Part shown: positions 38,174-47,205 of the stretch, one piece after another | Layout: each line of letters starts with the position of its first letter | How positions within the stretch are numbered: position 1 is the first letter of the stretch | Source: Funiculus sociatus GB2-C1 | GTDB taxonomy: Bacteria > Cyanobacteriota > Cyanobacteriia > Cyanobacteriales > FACHB-T130 | NCBI RefSeq assembly: GCF_039962115.1 | Contig: NZ_JAMPKJ010000039.1 | Span: 1-56,647, forward strand | Direction of reading: 5' to 3' | DNA: 56,647 bases | The notes under the pieces: model-generated | The model's database searches: none | What the model saw: the letters and a program-made list of their open reading frames with translations, nothing else | Told to the model about the DNA's origin: nothing | Program-made: the position numbers and the translations under genes

Positions 38174-38761
38174 TTAATACAAAGCCGCACGAGTTTGTGG
38201 CCCAACAACGCCGTCTACTCGTAATCCGTTTGCTGCCTGAAATCTTCTTACTGAAGAGGTTGTTACAGAACCATAGTATCCCGTGCTGGTTCCACTAAAG
38301 TAACCTAAATCTCTCAGACGATTCTGGACGCTAACCACGCCGGGGCCACTGATACCAAATCGCAACAGACCTGATGGAGAACCACCACCAGTAGTACCAC
38401 CGCCAGTGCTACCCCCTACCCAAGCGGCAGATACCCAGTTGCCATTAGAAAGCTGCGCCCAGCCTCCTGAATAGCGACCGCTTAGGGAGATATCGGTTCC
38501 ATTTCGCAAGCTACCGACAACCGCACCATTAGGGCTGGAACGGACTCTCAGGGAACTCCCATTGGTTCTCACATAGGCTGCCATAGCACTATTGGCTAAG
38601 CTGACAATTGAGAGCGCCATAATGGCAGATAATAAACCAATCCAAGCTGAGCTTGGCGGTTTCAAGTTTAATCCTTTGAATAATGTCACCTCGTATGCGT
38701 CCGGATTGAGGGTGACTTCTTCATGGGCTACAGACAAATGGATGTATGCAAGTGTTTCCAT
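38174..38761 (-). CDS. Exported SH3 and peptidoglycan-binding domain protein
   Basis: 195 residues from ATG at 38761, with GGAGAA seven bases upstream. The first ~45 residues are cytosolic-looking, followed by a hydrophobic segment (AWIGLLSAIMALSIVSL) ending SAMAA, a late signal peptide or anchor. Next comes a bacterial SH3 domain (SSLRVRSSPNGAVVGSL... GWAQLSNGNWVSAAWV), a Gly/Thr-rich linker, and a PG_binding_1 domain (VVSVQNRLRDLGYFSG... YYGSVTTSSVRRFQAANGL... VGPQTRAALY). It should bind the cell wall; no catalytic domain is present. Confidence 0.88.
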   Translation of the reverse strand: METLAYIHLSVAHEEVTLNPDAYEVTLFKGLNLKPPSSAWIGLLSAIMALSIVSLANSAMAAYVRTNGSSLRVRSSPNGAVVGSLRNGTDISLSGRYSGGWAQLSNGNWVSAAWVGGSTGGGTTGGGSPSGLLRFGISGPGVVSVQNRLRDLGYFSGTSTGYYGSVTTSSVRRFQAANGLRVDGVVGPQTRAALY

Positions 38762-39264
38762 TGTTTTATTCTCCAAAAAATTGCTTAATGCAACTGAAAA
38801 AAGGCTGTCACCGCCATTTTTCTCAGTTAGTCGTTATCGCATGGGTGTAACTACTGAGATTAACTACAATGATATAAAGCAATTTTCGGTTAGATATTAT
38901 TTTTTTAATTAAAAAATAATATTAGGCAGGCTGGCGGGTTCAAGCTGGCAGGTAGTGCAGCAGCGATCGCAACCAGAGAGACGATGCAAAAATGACGTTT
39001 ATAAATTAATGTTACTCGCGTACCCCTTTCTCTTGACGTTCTGGAATTAGTTTATCTAGTAAACTGTGGGTTTGTTTAGAGCTAGGGGATGTAGGGAATG
39101 CGATCGCTAATTTTGGAGATAACTTACATTTCAATACTTCTATAGGAGGTATTAGCCCCTCTCCTCCTCTACAAGAGGGCGGGTTGGGGAAAGGTAAACT
39201 TGTATTGCACCGAAGTGGGAATCGGTATAGCTTTCTCAAAGCCGGTTATTTTTGTTAAAAACTG
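38762..39264. other. Spacer with AT palindrome
   Basis: An almost perfect AT palindrome (38894-38922, centre TTAATTAA) lies about 130 bp upstream of the SH3 gene start and could be a regulatory site or a transcription barrier. A minus-strand frame at 39012-39239 reads through a GAGGAGGGG-type element and is not called. No gene seen. Confidence 0.35.
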
Positions 39265-42200
39265 TCATTTTGCTGGATGCTGCTGTAACACCTGCTTGAT
39301 ATATTGCCCCGTATAAGACCTTGGATTCTCTGCTACTTTCTCTGGCGTACCTACGGCAATTAATTCTCCACCTTTATTCCCACCTTCGGGGCCCAAATCA
39401 ATTACCCAGTCAGCGCAACGAATTACATCTAAGTTGTGTTCAATCACCAATATTGAATTACCTTTGTCTACTAAACGTTGCAGGACATCTAGCAACTTGT
39501 GGACATCATAAAAAGATAACCCTGTCGTCGGTTCATCTATTAAATACAGCGTCTTTCCTGTAGCGCGGCGAGAAAGTTCTGATGCTAACTTCACCCGCTG
39601 CGCTTCACCGCCGGATAATGTGGGCGCGGGTTGTCCTAAGCGAACGTAACCTAGCCCGACATCAAGCAAAGTTTGCAACCGCGTTGCTGCTTTCGGAATG
39701 TTTTTAAAAAACTCTAGGCTTTCTTCTACTGTCATGTTGAGAACATCAGAAATAGACTTGCCTTTATATTTCACTTGTAATGTTTCCCGATTGTACCGAT
39801 CGCCTTTGCACACTTCGCATTGTACATAGACATCCGGCAGGAAGTTCATCTCAATTACGTTCACGCCCTGTCCGCCACAAGCTTCGCAACGTCCACCCTT
39901 AACATTGAAAGAAAATTGCCCTGGTTTGTAGCCTCTCGCTTTCGCTTCAATTGTTTGGGCAAAAACATCGCGAATCGCATCAAAAACACCCGTGTATGTA
40001 GCAGAATTAGAACGGGGAGTTCGCCCGATGGGAGATTGATCGATGACAATCGCTTTATCAATCGAGTTGAGTCCTTTGATAGTATCTAGCTGTTTCGGGA
40101 AAGGAACTTTGCGGGTGAGTTGGTGCTGTAATGCTGGGTAAAGTAATTCGTTAACTACCGTTGATTTTCCGGAACCAGAAACGCCAGTGACACAGACAAG
40201 TTTACCCAAAGGAATTTCGACATCTATATTCCTTAAGTTGTTACGGTAGGCATTTTTGAGAACAAGCGATCGCCCGTTTCCATTTCTCCTCTGTGCTGGC
40301 GTTTCAATTACCTGTCTTCCTGACAAATATGCACCAGTCAGAGACTCTTCTGCTGTTAATAATGTCTCTAAATCACCTTGGGCAATAACTCTTCCGCCAT
40401 GAACGCCTGCACCGGGGCCAATATCAACAAGATGGTCAGCAGCACGTATGGTTTCTTCATCATGCTCTACCACAATTAATGTATTACCCAAGTCGCGCAG
40501 TTTGGTCAAAGTTTGCAGCAATCTTCCATTATCTCTTTGATGCAGTCCGATACTCGGTTCATCCAAAACGTAGAGTACCCCCGTGAGTCCAGAACCAATC
40601 TGAGTAGCGAGACGAATTCGTTGGGCTTCTCCCCCAGAAAGTGTCATCGCCGGACGGTCGAGGGTGAGGTAATCTAAACCAACATCAAGAAGAAATTGCA
40701 ATCTAGCTCTGATTTCTTTTAAAACTAAATCGGCGATTTGGGTTTGGCGATCGCTTAACTTTAAATTATCAACTCGTTCCCGACATTGCCCAATATCAAC
40801 ACTCGTTAAATCGGTAACTCTATATTGTCCCAATCGCACAGAAAGCGCTTCTGGTTTCAATCGCTTTCCCTGACATACTTCGCAAAGCTGATCTACTAAA
40901 TATGGCTCCAGCTTTTGTTTAACCAGTTCCGAATTGGTTTCGTCATACTGTCTCTGAAGCATCGGAATTACTCCAGCGTATCGTCTATATTCGTTACGGT
41001 CTTCTATCTTGATAGATTTATCAGAACCGTACAAAATCATGTGTTGCTGTTCTGAATTTAACTTGTTCCAGGGTGCCTGGATTTCAAAACCATAAGCTTG
41101 TCCGACGCTGTACAGTAGCGAAAGATAGTAAGAGTTATCTTTTTCTGACCAAGGTGCAATAGCTGCATACACTGGCGAATTAGGATCTGGTACCAATAAT
41201 TCTGGTGAAAATGTCCGCAAGTTACCCAACCCGTGACACTTAGGACAAGCACCGTAAGGCGAGTTAAATGAGAACAATCGCGGGGAAAGTTCATCCATCA
41301 CCGCACCATGTTCTGGACAGGCAAAGTTTTCTGAGAATACTAATTCGTTGCTTGGTTGCTGATAGGAATTTTCCCCATTTGTAGAAGTATCTTGCACATT
41401 TTCGCTTTTTGCGGTATTTTCAGCATAAGAAGTATTTGTTTGCTCGGATTGTTTGGGTATCAATGTATCATTTAGAAGGTCGATGACCGCAATTCCACTG
41501 GCATGACGCAGACAGGTTGCCAGAGAATCGACTAAACGCTCTTGAATACCAGGTTTTTTAATCAACCTGTCAATGACAATCTCAATGGTGTGAGTATAAT
41601 TTTTATCAAGTTCAATAGAATCGGACAGTTGAAAAACCTCGCCATCGACGCGGACGCGAGCAAATCCTTCAGAAACTAGACTGGAGAGCAATTTTTGATG
41701 AGTGCCTTTCTTACCGCGCACTACGGGCGCTAGAATTTGGAAGCGGGTGCCGTCGGGCAGTTCCATGATGCGATCGCATATCTCATCAATCGTCTGCGGT
41801 GCAATTGAGCGATCGCATATCGGACAATGCGGTTCGCCAGCGCGTCCAAACAACAGTCGCAGGTAGTCGTAAATCTCTGTCACCGTGCCAACTGTGGAAC
41901 GTGGGTTGTGAGAAGTCGATTTTTGGTCAATAGAAATCGCCGGGCTTAAGCCTTCAATCGCATCTACATCGGGTTTATCTAACTGCCCTAAAAATTGCCG
42001 TGCATAGGCACTTAGAGACTCAACGTAACGCCTCTGCCCTTCCGCAAAGATGGTATCAAAGGCAAGGGAAGACTTACCACTCCCGGAGACACCAGTAAAG
42101 ACAATCAAGCGATCGCGCGGCAACTCCAAATCAATATTTTTCAGATTGTGCTGCCTAGCGCCGCGAATGCGAATTTTATTTTGGTTTTCCTGATTTACGC

Positions 42201-42267
42201 CCGTGGGATGATGCCCATTTGGGGACTGGGTTGGTAGAGCATCTGAAAGATTTACACGGTCAGACAT
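39265..42267 (-). CDS. uvrA: Excinuclease ABC subunit A
   Basis: 1000 residues, about 50 longer than usual. UvrA is the damage-sensing ATPase of nucleotide excision repair and loads UvrB. Both ABC modules are intact: Walker [16 protein letters not shown] and [15 protein letters not shown], signatures [12 protein letters not shown] and [12 protein letters not shown], and Walker [14 protein letters not shown] and [11 protein letters not shown]. Zinc-binding clusters are visible ([19 protein letters not shown]...CEVCKG). The extra length comes mainly from a polar insertion rich in Ser, Asn, Gln and Glu near residues 270-315, just before [10 protein letters not shown]. Confidence 0.98.
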   Translation of the reverse strand: MSDRVNLSDALPTQSPNGHHPTGVNQENQNKIRIRGARQHNLKNIDLELPRDRLIVFTGVSGSGKSSLAFDTIFAEGQRRYVESLSAYARQFLGQLDKPDVDAIEGLSPAISIDQKSTSHNPRSTVGTVTEIYDYLRLLFGRAGEPHCPICDRSIAPQTIDEICDRIMELPDGTRFQILAPVVRGKKGTHQKLLSSLVSEGFARVRVDGEVFQLSDSIELDKNYTHTIEIVIDRLIKKPGIQERLVDSLATCLRHASGIAVIDLLNDTLIPKQSEQTNTSYAENTAKSENVQDTSTNGENSYQQPSNELVFSENFACPEHGAVMDELSPRLFSFNSPYGACPKCHGLGNLRTFSPELLVPDPNSPVYAAIAPWSEKDNSYYLSLLYSVGQAYGFEIQAPWNKLNSEQQHMILYGSDKSIKIEDRNEYRRYAGVIPMLQRQYDETNSELVKQKLEPYLVDQLCEVCQGKRLKPEALSVRLGQYRVTDLTSVDIGQCRERVDNLKLSDRQTQIADLVLKEIRARLQFLLDVGLDYLTLDRPAMTLSGGEAQRIRLATQIGSGLTGVLYVLDEPSIGLHQRDNGRLLQTLTKLRDLGNTLIVVEHDEETIRAADHLVDIGPGAGVHGGRVIAQGDLETLLTAEESLTGAYLSGRQVIETPAQRRNGNGRSLVLKNAYRNNLRNIDVEIPLGKLVCVTGVSGSGKSTVVNELLYPALQHQLTRKVPFPKQLDTIKGLNSIDKAIVIDQSPIGRTPRSNSATYTGVFDAIRDVFAQTIEAKARGYKPGQFSFNVKGGRCEACGGQGVNVIEMNFLPDVYVQCEVCKGDRYNRETLQVKYKGKSISDVLNMTVEESLEFFKNIPKAATRLQTLLDVGLGYVRLGQPAPTLSGGEAQRVKLASELSRRATGKTLYLIDEPTTGLSFYDVHKLLDVLQRLVDKGNSILVIEHNLDVIRCADWVIDLGPEGGNKGGELIAVGTPEKVAENPRSYTGQYIKQVLQQHPAK

Positions 42268-42376
42268 GAGGGCAGAGGGAAACAGTGCTTAACGATCTTA
42301 ACGCTGTCTTTTGCAAAACTTTGATCACTTAGCCGATTCCTGAAATGATGGCTAACTGAAAGTCAGTAGTAAGCCA

Positions 42377-42946
42377 TCAACTAAGTTCTAAGACATCCTC
42401 ATACAGTGCGGCAATAGGACAGCTAAAATTAACACTAGCCAATTCAACTTCTTCGTCTTTGCCGTAAGGATAGAGAACCCAACGCCCTTCGGAATTGCGA
42501 CGGAAACAATCTACACTTACCTTTTCTTGATTTATTAACACATATTCTTGGAGCGTTTCCAACGTTCGATAGTCGGCAAATTTATCACTTCTATCAAAAG
42601 CTTGGGTCGTTGGAGATAGCACTTCAACAATTAAGCAAGGGTATCGCTTGAAATCATCAGGATTCCTATCCCGCTCATCACAAGTTACCATTACATCGGG
42701 ATAATAAAAAATATTGGCTTGTTCAATTCGGGCTTTCATCTCTGCCATGTAAACCCGGCAACCAGTACCGCGAACATGATTTCTAAGGAGCGCAAATAGA
42801 TTGCCTGCAATTATATTATGGGCATCGCTTGCACCTGCCATTGCATAAATTTCCCCTTGCCTGTACTCGTGTTTGATGGGACTTATCTTCTCACCTTCTA
42901 AATAATCTTCTGGGGAAACGTAGATATCGCTTTTACTAACGGTCAT
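42377..42946 (-). CDS. Uma2 family (PD-(D/E)XK-like) endonuclease
   Basis: 189 residues. It shows the standard Uma2 layout: YVSPEDYLEGEKISPIKHEYRQGEIYAMAGAS at the N-terminus, HNIIAGNLFALLRNH, YYPDVMVTCDE with the first acidic residue, CLIVEVLSPTTQAFDRSDKFADYR with Glu and Lys, then LQEYVLINQEKVSVDCFRR. It differs clearly from the copy at 28042, so the two are not recent duplicates. It lies 110 bp upstream of uvrA on the same strand. Role unknown. Confidence 0.93.
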   Translation of the reverse strand: MTVSKSDIYVSPEDYLEGEKISPIKHEYRQGEIYAMAGASDAHNIIAGNLFALLRNHVRGTGCRVYMAEMKARIEQANIFYYPDVMVTCDERDRNPDDFKRYPCLIVEVLSPTTQAFDRSDKFADYRTLETLQEYVLINQEKVSVDCFRRNSEGRWVLYPYGKDEEVELASVNFSCPIAALYEDVLELS

Positions 42947-43040
42947 ATTTTATAGCTTCTTTATGATGCTTTTATTTTAAGCGATCGCTTTTAGAATTAC
43001 TTGGCAAGGAGAAGCGATCGCCTTCACATCTGCAAATATT

Positions 43041-44492
43041 TTATCTATGTTTAGTGCCATCAGGCATAATTGCACCCTTGAAATTTGCATTCCGTAGTTT
43101 GGTATCTAACTTGGCACCCTTCAAGTTAGCACCCTCCAAGTTAGTACCCTCCAGGTAAGCATCTTTCAAGTTGGCACTTCCCAAGTTGGCACTTCCCAAG
43201 TTGGCACTTCCTAAGTTGACTCCCCGCAGGTTAGCAAACTCCAGGTTGGCACCCTGCAAGTTTCCACTCGCCAAGAACGCACCGCGCAGGTTGGCACTTC
43301 CCAAATTGGCACTTCCCAAGTCAGCACTTCCCAATTTGGCAAACTCCAGGTTGGCACTTCCCAAGTTGGCACTTCCCAGTTTGGCATTATCCAAATAAGC
43401 TTCCTGCAAGTTAGCATTTCCCAGGTTGGCAAACTCCAAGTTGGCGCCCTGTAAGTTGGCATCTCGCAAGTTAGCATTCCCCAAGTTGGCACCCTTCAAA
43501 TTGACACCGTGGAGATCGCACTTTTCACATTCTTTAGTTTCCAATAACCGCTTAACTAAAGTTTCCTGCCGGGGAGTTGTCAAAGCCGGGTAAATCATCA
43601 TAGCCCCCAACCCGGCGATAATACCAATGCTGGTTAAGCCCAACACAGCGGCTTTTTTTCTACTTTTTAGGCCACCACCGACAACATCAATAGGCTTAAG
43701 TGCGGTCATCGCAACAACAGCATTATCGAAGCGATTTTTCAGATTTGGTTCCACCATTTTTGTTAGCCATTCAACAAAGCTTGAGCTTAGTTGAGTAACC
43801 AATTGTTTGAAATCGAAACGATAGTTGTCATCAATTAAGTTACCAATAGCAATCGAACGTGTACCAGTAAGTAAGCAGATTAACGTTACACCTAAACTAT
43901 AGAGGTCTGATGCCTTTGTGAGAGGACGACCAAACTGTTCTTCTGGCGGCATAAAACCGGGAGTTCCTGCTGCCACACTGCTCATCGCAACTTCCCCACT
44001 CCGAATTCTCGCCAACCCAAAATCAACTAGGTAAGCATTTAATTGTTGGTCAACCAAGATATTTTCAGGTTTGATATCTCGATGAATAATTGGGGGGGTT
44101 CGCCTTTGCAGGTAAGCCAAAATTTCTAATACTGAGAGAGCAATTTGCTTAATTTCTTCAGGATTAAAGCTGCATCTTTCTGCTAAAGATGGCGCGTTTT
44201 TATATTCCTGCACCAGACAAAAACCCGCTGGAGTTTCAAAGGAATTTAGGTATTGAGGAATGCGGGAATACTGCATCTGTTGCAGCACTTCAATCTCGCG
44301 CTGATAAGCTTTAAAACTCGACCAGTCACCAGCTGTATCTGCAAAACGAAACTCTTTGATTACTACCTCTTGATCCGAGTTGAGGGCGGTAGCTTGATAG
44401 GTAATACGTCCTGCTTCCCGGTTGCGTCCTAATTCTCTGATGACTTGATAACCTAGCTGGGAAAAGTCTGGATAGTTACTCATTTGATTCAT
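43041..44492 (-). CDS. Ser/Thr protein kinase with pentapeptide-repeat tail
   Basis: 483 residues. Kinase domain ~14-270: Lys46 (VVIKEF), catalytic loop IIHRDIKPENIL (HRD 137-139, Lys141, Asn144) and VDFGLA (157-159) are intact; the glycine loop reads GRNREAG, less regular than usual. A membrane helix follows at ~285-305, then a C-terminal right-handed beta-helix of A(D/N)LxX pentapeptides from ~325 (GVNLKGANLGNANLRDANLQ...). Such kinases place the repeat domain outside the membrane or in the periplasm as sensor or scaffold. The repeats are also highly alike at DNA level. It is the first of three neighbouring kinases. Confidence 0.93.
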   Translation of the reverse strand: MNQMSNYPDFSQLGYQVIRELGRNREAGRITYQATALNSDQEVVIKEFRFADTAGDWSSFKAYQREIEVLQQMQYSRIPQYLNSFETPAGFCLVQEYKNAPSLAERCSFNPEEIKQIALSVLEILAYLQRRTPPIIHRDIKPENILVDQQLNAYLVDFGLARIRSGEVAMSSVAAGTPGFMPPEEQFGRPLTKASDLYSLGVTLICLLTGTRSIAIGNLIDDNYRFDFKQLVTQLSSSFVEWLTKMVEPNLKNRFDNAVVAMTALKPIDVVGGGLKSRKKAAVLGLTSIGIIAGLGAMMIYPALTTPRQETLVKRLLETKECEKCDLHGVNLKGANLGNANLRDANLQGANLEFANLGNANLQEAYLDNAKLGSANLGSANLEFAKLGSADLGSANLGSANLRGAFLASGNLQGANLEFANLRGVNLGSANLGSANLGSANLKDAYLEGTNLEGANLKGAKLDTKLRNANFKGAIMPDGTKHR

Positions 44493-44630
44493 CGCTGTCT
44501 CTCAATCTTGGCGCAGCAAATTAATACTGATGGAGTGCATCTCAATTTTGTAAAAACGCCTAACAAGTAAACTCGCGCGAGGCTTGAGCCTGTGGGAAAT
44601 TTATTTGAGATGCTCCCCTATTGCTTCCTG

Positions 44631-46763
44631 TCAAGAGTCAGCTTTTCCGGATTTATCTGACTTTTTACCTGCTTTTGGAGTCAACTTTTCCGGCTTCCTT
44701 TGACTCTCCACCTGCTGTTTAGCTTCTATTGCTTGCTGGTAATCTGGCTTGTATCGAATTGCCTTCTCATAGGAAGACAGGGCTTCTTCGTATTTTTGTA
44801 AATTAAATAGCGCATTGCCGCGACTAAACCAGCTTTCGTAGTGTTCTGATCTAATACCAACAGCTCGGTTATAAGACGCGATCGCATCTTCGTATTTTTT
44901 CAGGTTATACAATAGATTCCCTAGATTGTACCAAATTATATAATCATTATTATTTAATCTAAGCGCTTTTTGATAAAAGCCTAATGCTTCTTCGTAACGT
45001 TCCAATTGATGCAGCGCCCAGCCTCTCGCGTACCAGCCTTTATAGTAGCTTGGCTGGATTTTATTCACTTGTTTATATGAATCAATCGCTTCTTTATATT
45101 GCTGCAAATTAACTAAAGCATTGCCACGACTGTACCAAGCATTATAATTATTCGGCTGAAATTTCACAGCTTTCTCATAAGACTCAACAGCATCTTTGTA
45201 ACGTTGCAAGCTGATGAGCGAATTCCCGCGATTGTGCCAAGCTTGCGCGTAGTCGGATTTGAAATCAATCGCTTTGTCGTAAGACGCGATCGCATCCTCA
45301 TACTTCTGCAAACTATGCTCTGCCCAGCCCTTACTATACCAAGCTTGATAATAATCTTGCTTAAATTTAACTGCTTTATCAAAAGAGTCTATTGCTTCTT
45401 CGTATTGCTGTAAATTAGTCTGGGCTTCTCCTTTACCATTCCAGACTTCAGGCGAGTTCTGCTTAATTTCCAAAGCTTTGTCAAAAGAATAAATTGCTTC
45501 TTTGTATCGCTGCAAGTTATCCAAAACATAACCTCTACCAGCCCAAGCTTCAAAAGAAACTGGACTCAGTTGAATTGCTTTATCATAGGCATCAAGTGCC
45601 TCTTTGTACTTCTTTAAATCTAACAGAGATTTACCGCGGCCATTCCAAGCCTCAAAGTAATCTGGACTAATTTTAAGAGCTTTGTTGTAAAGCGCGATCG
45701 CTTCCTCATTCCGGTTCAACTCAGATAGCGTCTTGCCTCGATTATATAAATCAGTTGCATTAGAAGAATTAACAAAATTTACCAGATAAAGTCCGCCCAC
45801 TGTCCCCAATCCAAGCAAAACAGTTAATATTAAAACATTTCTCCAAATCGAGACTGATTTTTTAGCTTTCTTCTGAGTTGTTGGACGAACTGGCGTTTTA
45901 GCAACTGGTGAAACCATCATCGTGACACCAGTAGGAATCTTTAAATCTTTAAGTGCCTGCAATCCTTCAGATGCTGATTGGTAGCGCTGCCGAAAATCAT
46001 AACGCACCATCTTGTCTAAAACATTCCCTAGACCATTGCTAACTGATGAATGATTACGCCAGATAATTTCCCCAGTATCCGGATCGGTTTTTAACTGATT
46101 AGGAAATATCCCAGTGACAGCTTGAATCCCAATCATTCCCACAGCGTAAATATCGCTCCTTAATTTAGGGTGTCCGTTAGCTTGTTCGCTGGGCAGATAC
46201 CCTTGAGTACCAATAGCTACAGTGACGTTACTCTGTATACCATTAATTATCTGAGTGCTAATTTGTTTGACTGCACCAAAATCAATTAAAACTAACTTAT
46301 GGTCTTCCTGACGACGGATTAAGTTACGGGGATTAATATCGCGGTGAATTACATTTTGCTGATGGACAAATTCTAAAATTTCTAAAATATCTTGTAAAAG
46401 GGAAACAACTTCATCTTCACTCAACTGTTTACCGGGAGTGAGTTCCTCGCTGAGGTTATAGCCTTCAATAAATTCTTGAATCAGATAAAACTCTTGATTT
46501 TCCTCAAAGTAAGCAAAAAGGCGAGGAATTTGAGCGTGATTTCCTAATTGATACAAAACTTTTGCTTCAGTATCAAACAAACGCCTCGCTATTTCTAAAG
46601 TCTGCGGATTGGTTGACTGGGGCTTAAGTTGCTTAACAACGCACGGAGGATTGCCAGGGAGATACATATCTTTAGCAAGGTAAGTTTTACCAAACCCACC
46701 TCCTCCCAAGGAGTTGATGATTTGGTAGTGTCCTCCTAGTATTTGTCCTAAAGTTAAGTTCAT
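44631..46763 (-). CDS. Ser/Thr protein kinase with ten TPR repeats
   Basis: 710 residues. Kinase domain ~10-275 with intact glycine loop (GGGGFG), Lys44 (VVKQL) and DFG (161-163). The catalytic loop reads VIHRDINPRNLI: the usual Lys two residues after the Asp is Asn144, an atypical change. A membrane helix ~318-338 (ILTVLLGLGTVGGLYLV) is followed by ten 34-residue TPR units up to ~680, e.g. ISPDYFEAWNGRGKSLLDLK, and a Lys/Ser-rich tail. TPRs should bind partner proteins on the far side of the membrane. It lies 138 bp upstream of the pentapeptide kinase on the same strand. Confidence 0.93.
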   Translation of the reverse strand: MNLTLGQILGGHYQIINSLGGGGFGKTYLAKDMYLPGNPPCVVKQLKPQSTNPQTLEIARRLFDTEAKVLYQLGNHAQIPRLFAYFEENQEFYLIQEFIEGYNLSEELTPGKQLSEDEVVSLLQDILEILEFVHQQNVIHRDINPRNLIRRQEDHKLVLIDFGAVKQISTQIINGIQSNVTVAIGTQGYLPSEQANGHPKLRSDIYAVGMIGIQAVTGIFPNQLKTDPDTGEIIWRNHSSVSNGLGNVLDKMVRYDFRQRYQSASEGLQALKDLKIPTGVTMMVSPVAKTPVRPTTQKKAKKSVSIWRNVLILTVLLGLGTVGGLYLVNFVNSSNATDLYNRGKTLSELNRNEEAIALYNKALKISPDYFEAWNGRGKSLLDLKKYKEALDAYDKAIQLSPVSFEAWAGRGYVLDNLQRYKEAIYSFDKALEIKQNSPEVWNGKGEAQTNLQQYEEAIDSFDKAVKFKQDYYQAWYSKGWAEHSLQKYEDAIASYDKAIDFKSDYAQAWHNRGNSLISLQRYKDAVESYEKAVKFQPNNYNAWYSRGNALVNLQQYKEAIDSYKQVNKIQPSYYKGWYARGWALHQLERYEEALGFYQKALRLNNNDYIIWYNLGNLLYNLKKYEDAIASYNRAVGIRSEHYESWFSRGNALFNLQKYEEALSSYEKAIRYKPDYQQAIEAKQQVESQRKPEKLTPKAGKKSDKSGKADS

Positions 46764-47205
46764 GCAGTTTCGTGACAGTTGGCGTTAGGGAAGGGTCTTG
46801 CAAAAAATCGCGCAACGGCTGAAAACGATTTTGGCACAGAACAACGCGCCTAACTCCACCTACACGGGTGGAAACAATTAATCAGACACCGCAAGTAAGC
46901 TTTGCGCTTTCATCCGCCCTAATTATTGGATGTTACAGCTTATTGGAAAAAAGTGCTGAGTAGGAGGACGTGACAGAAGGTTTACGCAAGCGATCGCGTC
47001 TTAACCAAAAAATACAATCCCACCTTATGAGGGCATTGTACGGCGTTTAGGGCGATTTCCTTGCCGTTGCTGGGGTTCAGGGTATGCAACCCGCAAGCGA
47101 TCGCTTTCCACAAGATCCGGAAAGACAGGGAAATTCCCGAAAAAATATATATATATCTAGATGTGCGTTTAAAAGCCACTGTATAAGGAGCTGGCAATCC
47201 ACCCA
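46764..47205. other. Divergent kinase promoter region
   Basis: Space between two divergent kinase genes. It holds two HIP1-containing direct repeats (CGCAAGCGATCGC near 46986 and 47092) and an ATATATATATAT run near 47150. Minus-strand frames here have a repeat-like composition and are not called. TAAGGAG near 47184 may serve the plus-strand gene at long spacing. Confidence 0.35.

Noticed and set aside
39012-39239. Minus-strand frame of 75 codons
   Set aside because: It reads through a common GAGGAGGGG-type spacer element; no coding signature.
43171-43492. Repetitive frames opposite or shifted within the pentapeptide tail
   Set aside because: Any frame of a tandem DNA repeat stays open; only the pentapeptide frame makes a known fold.
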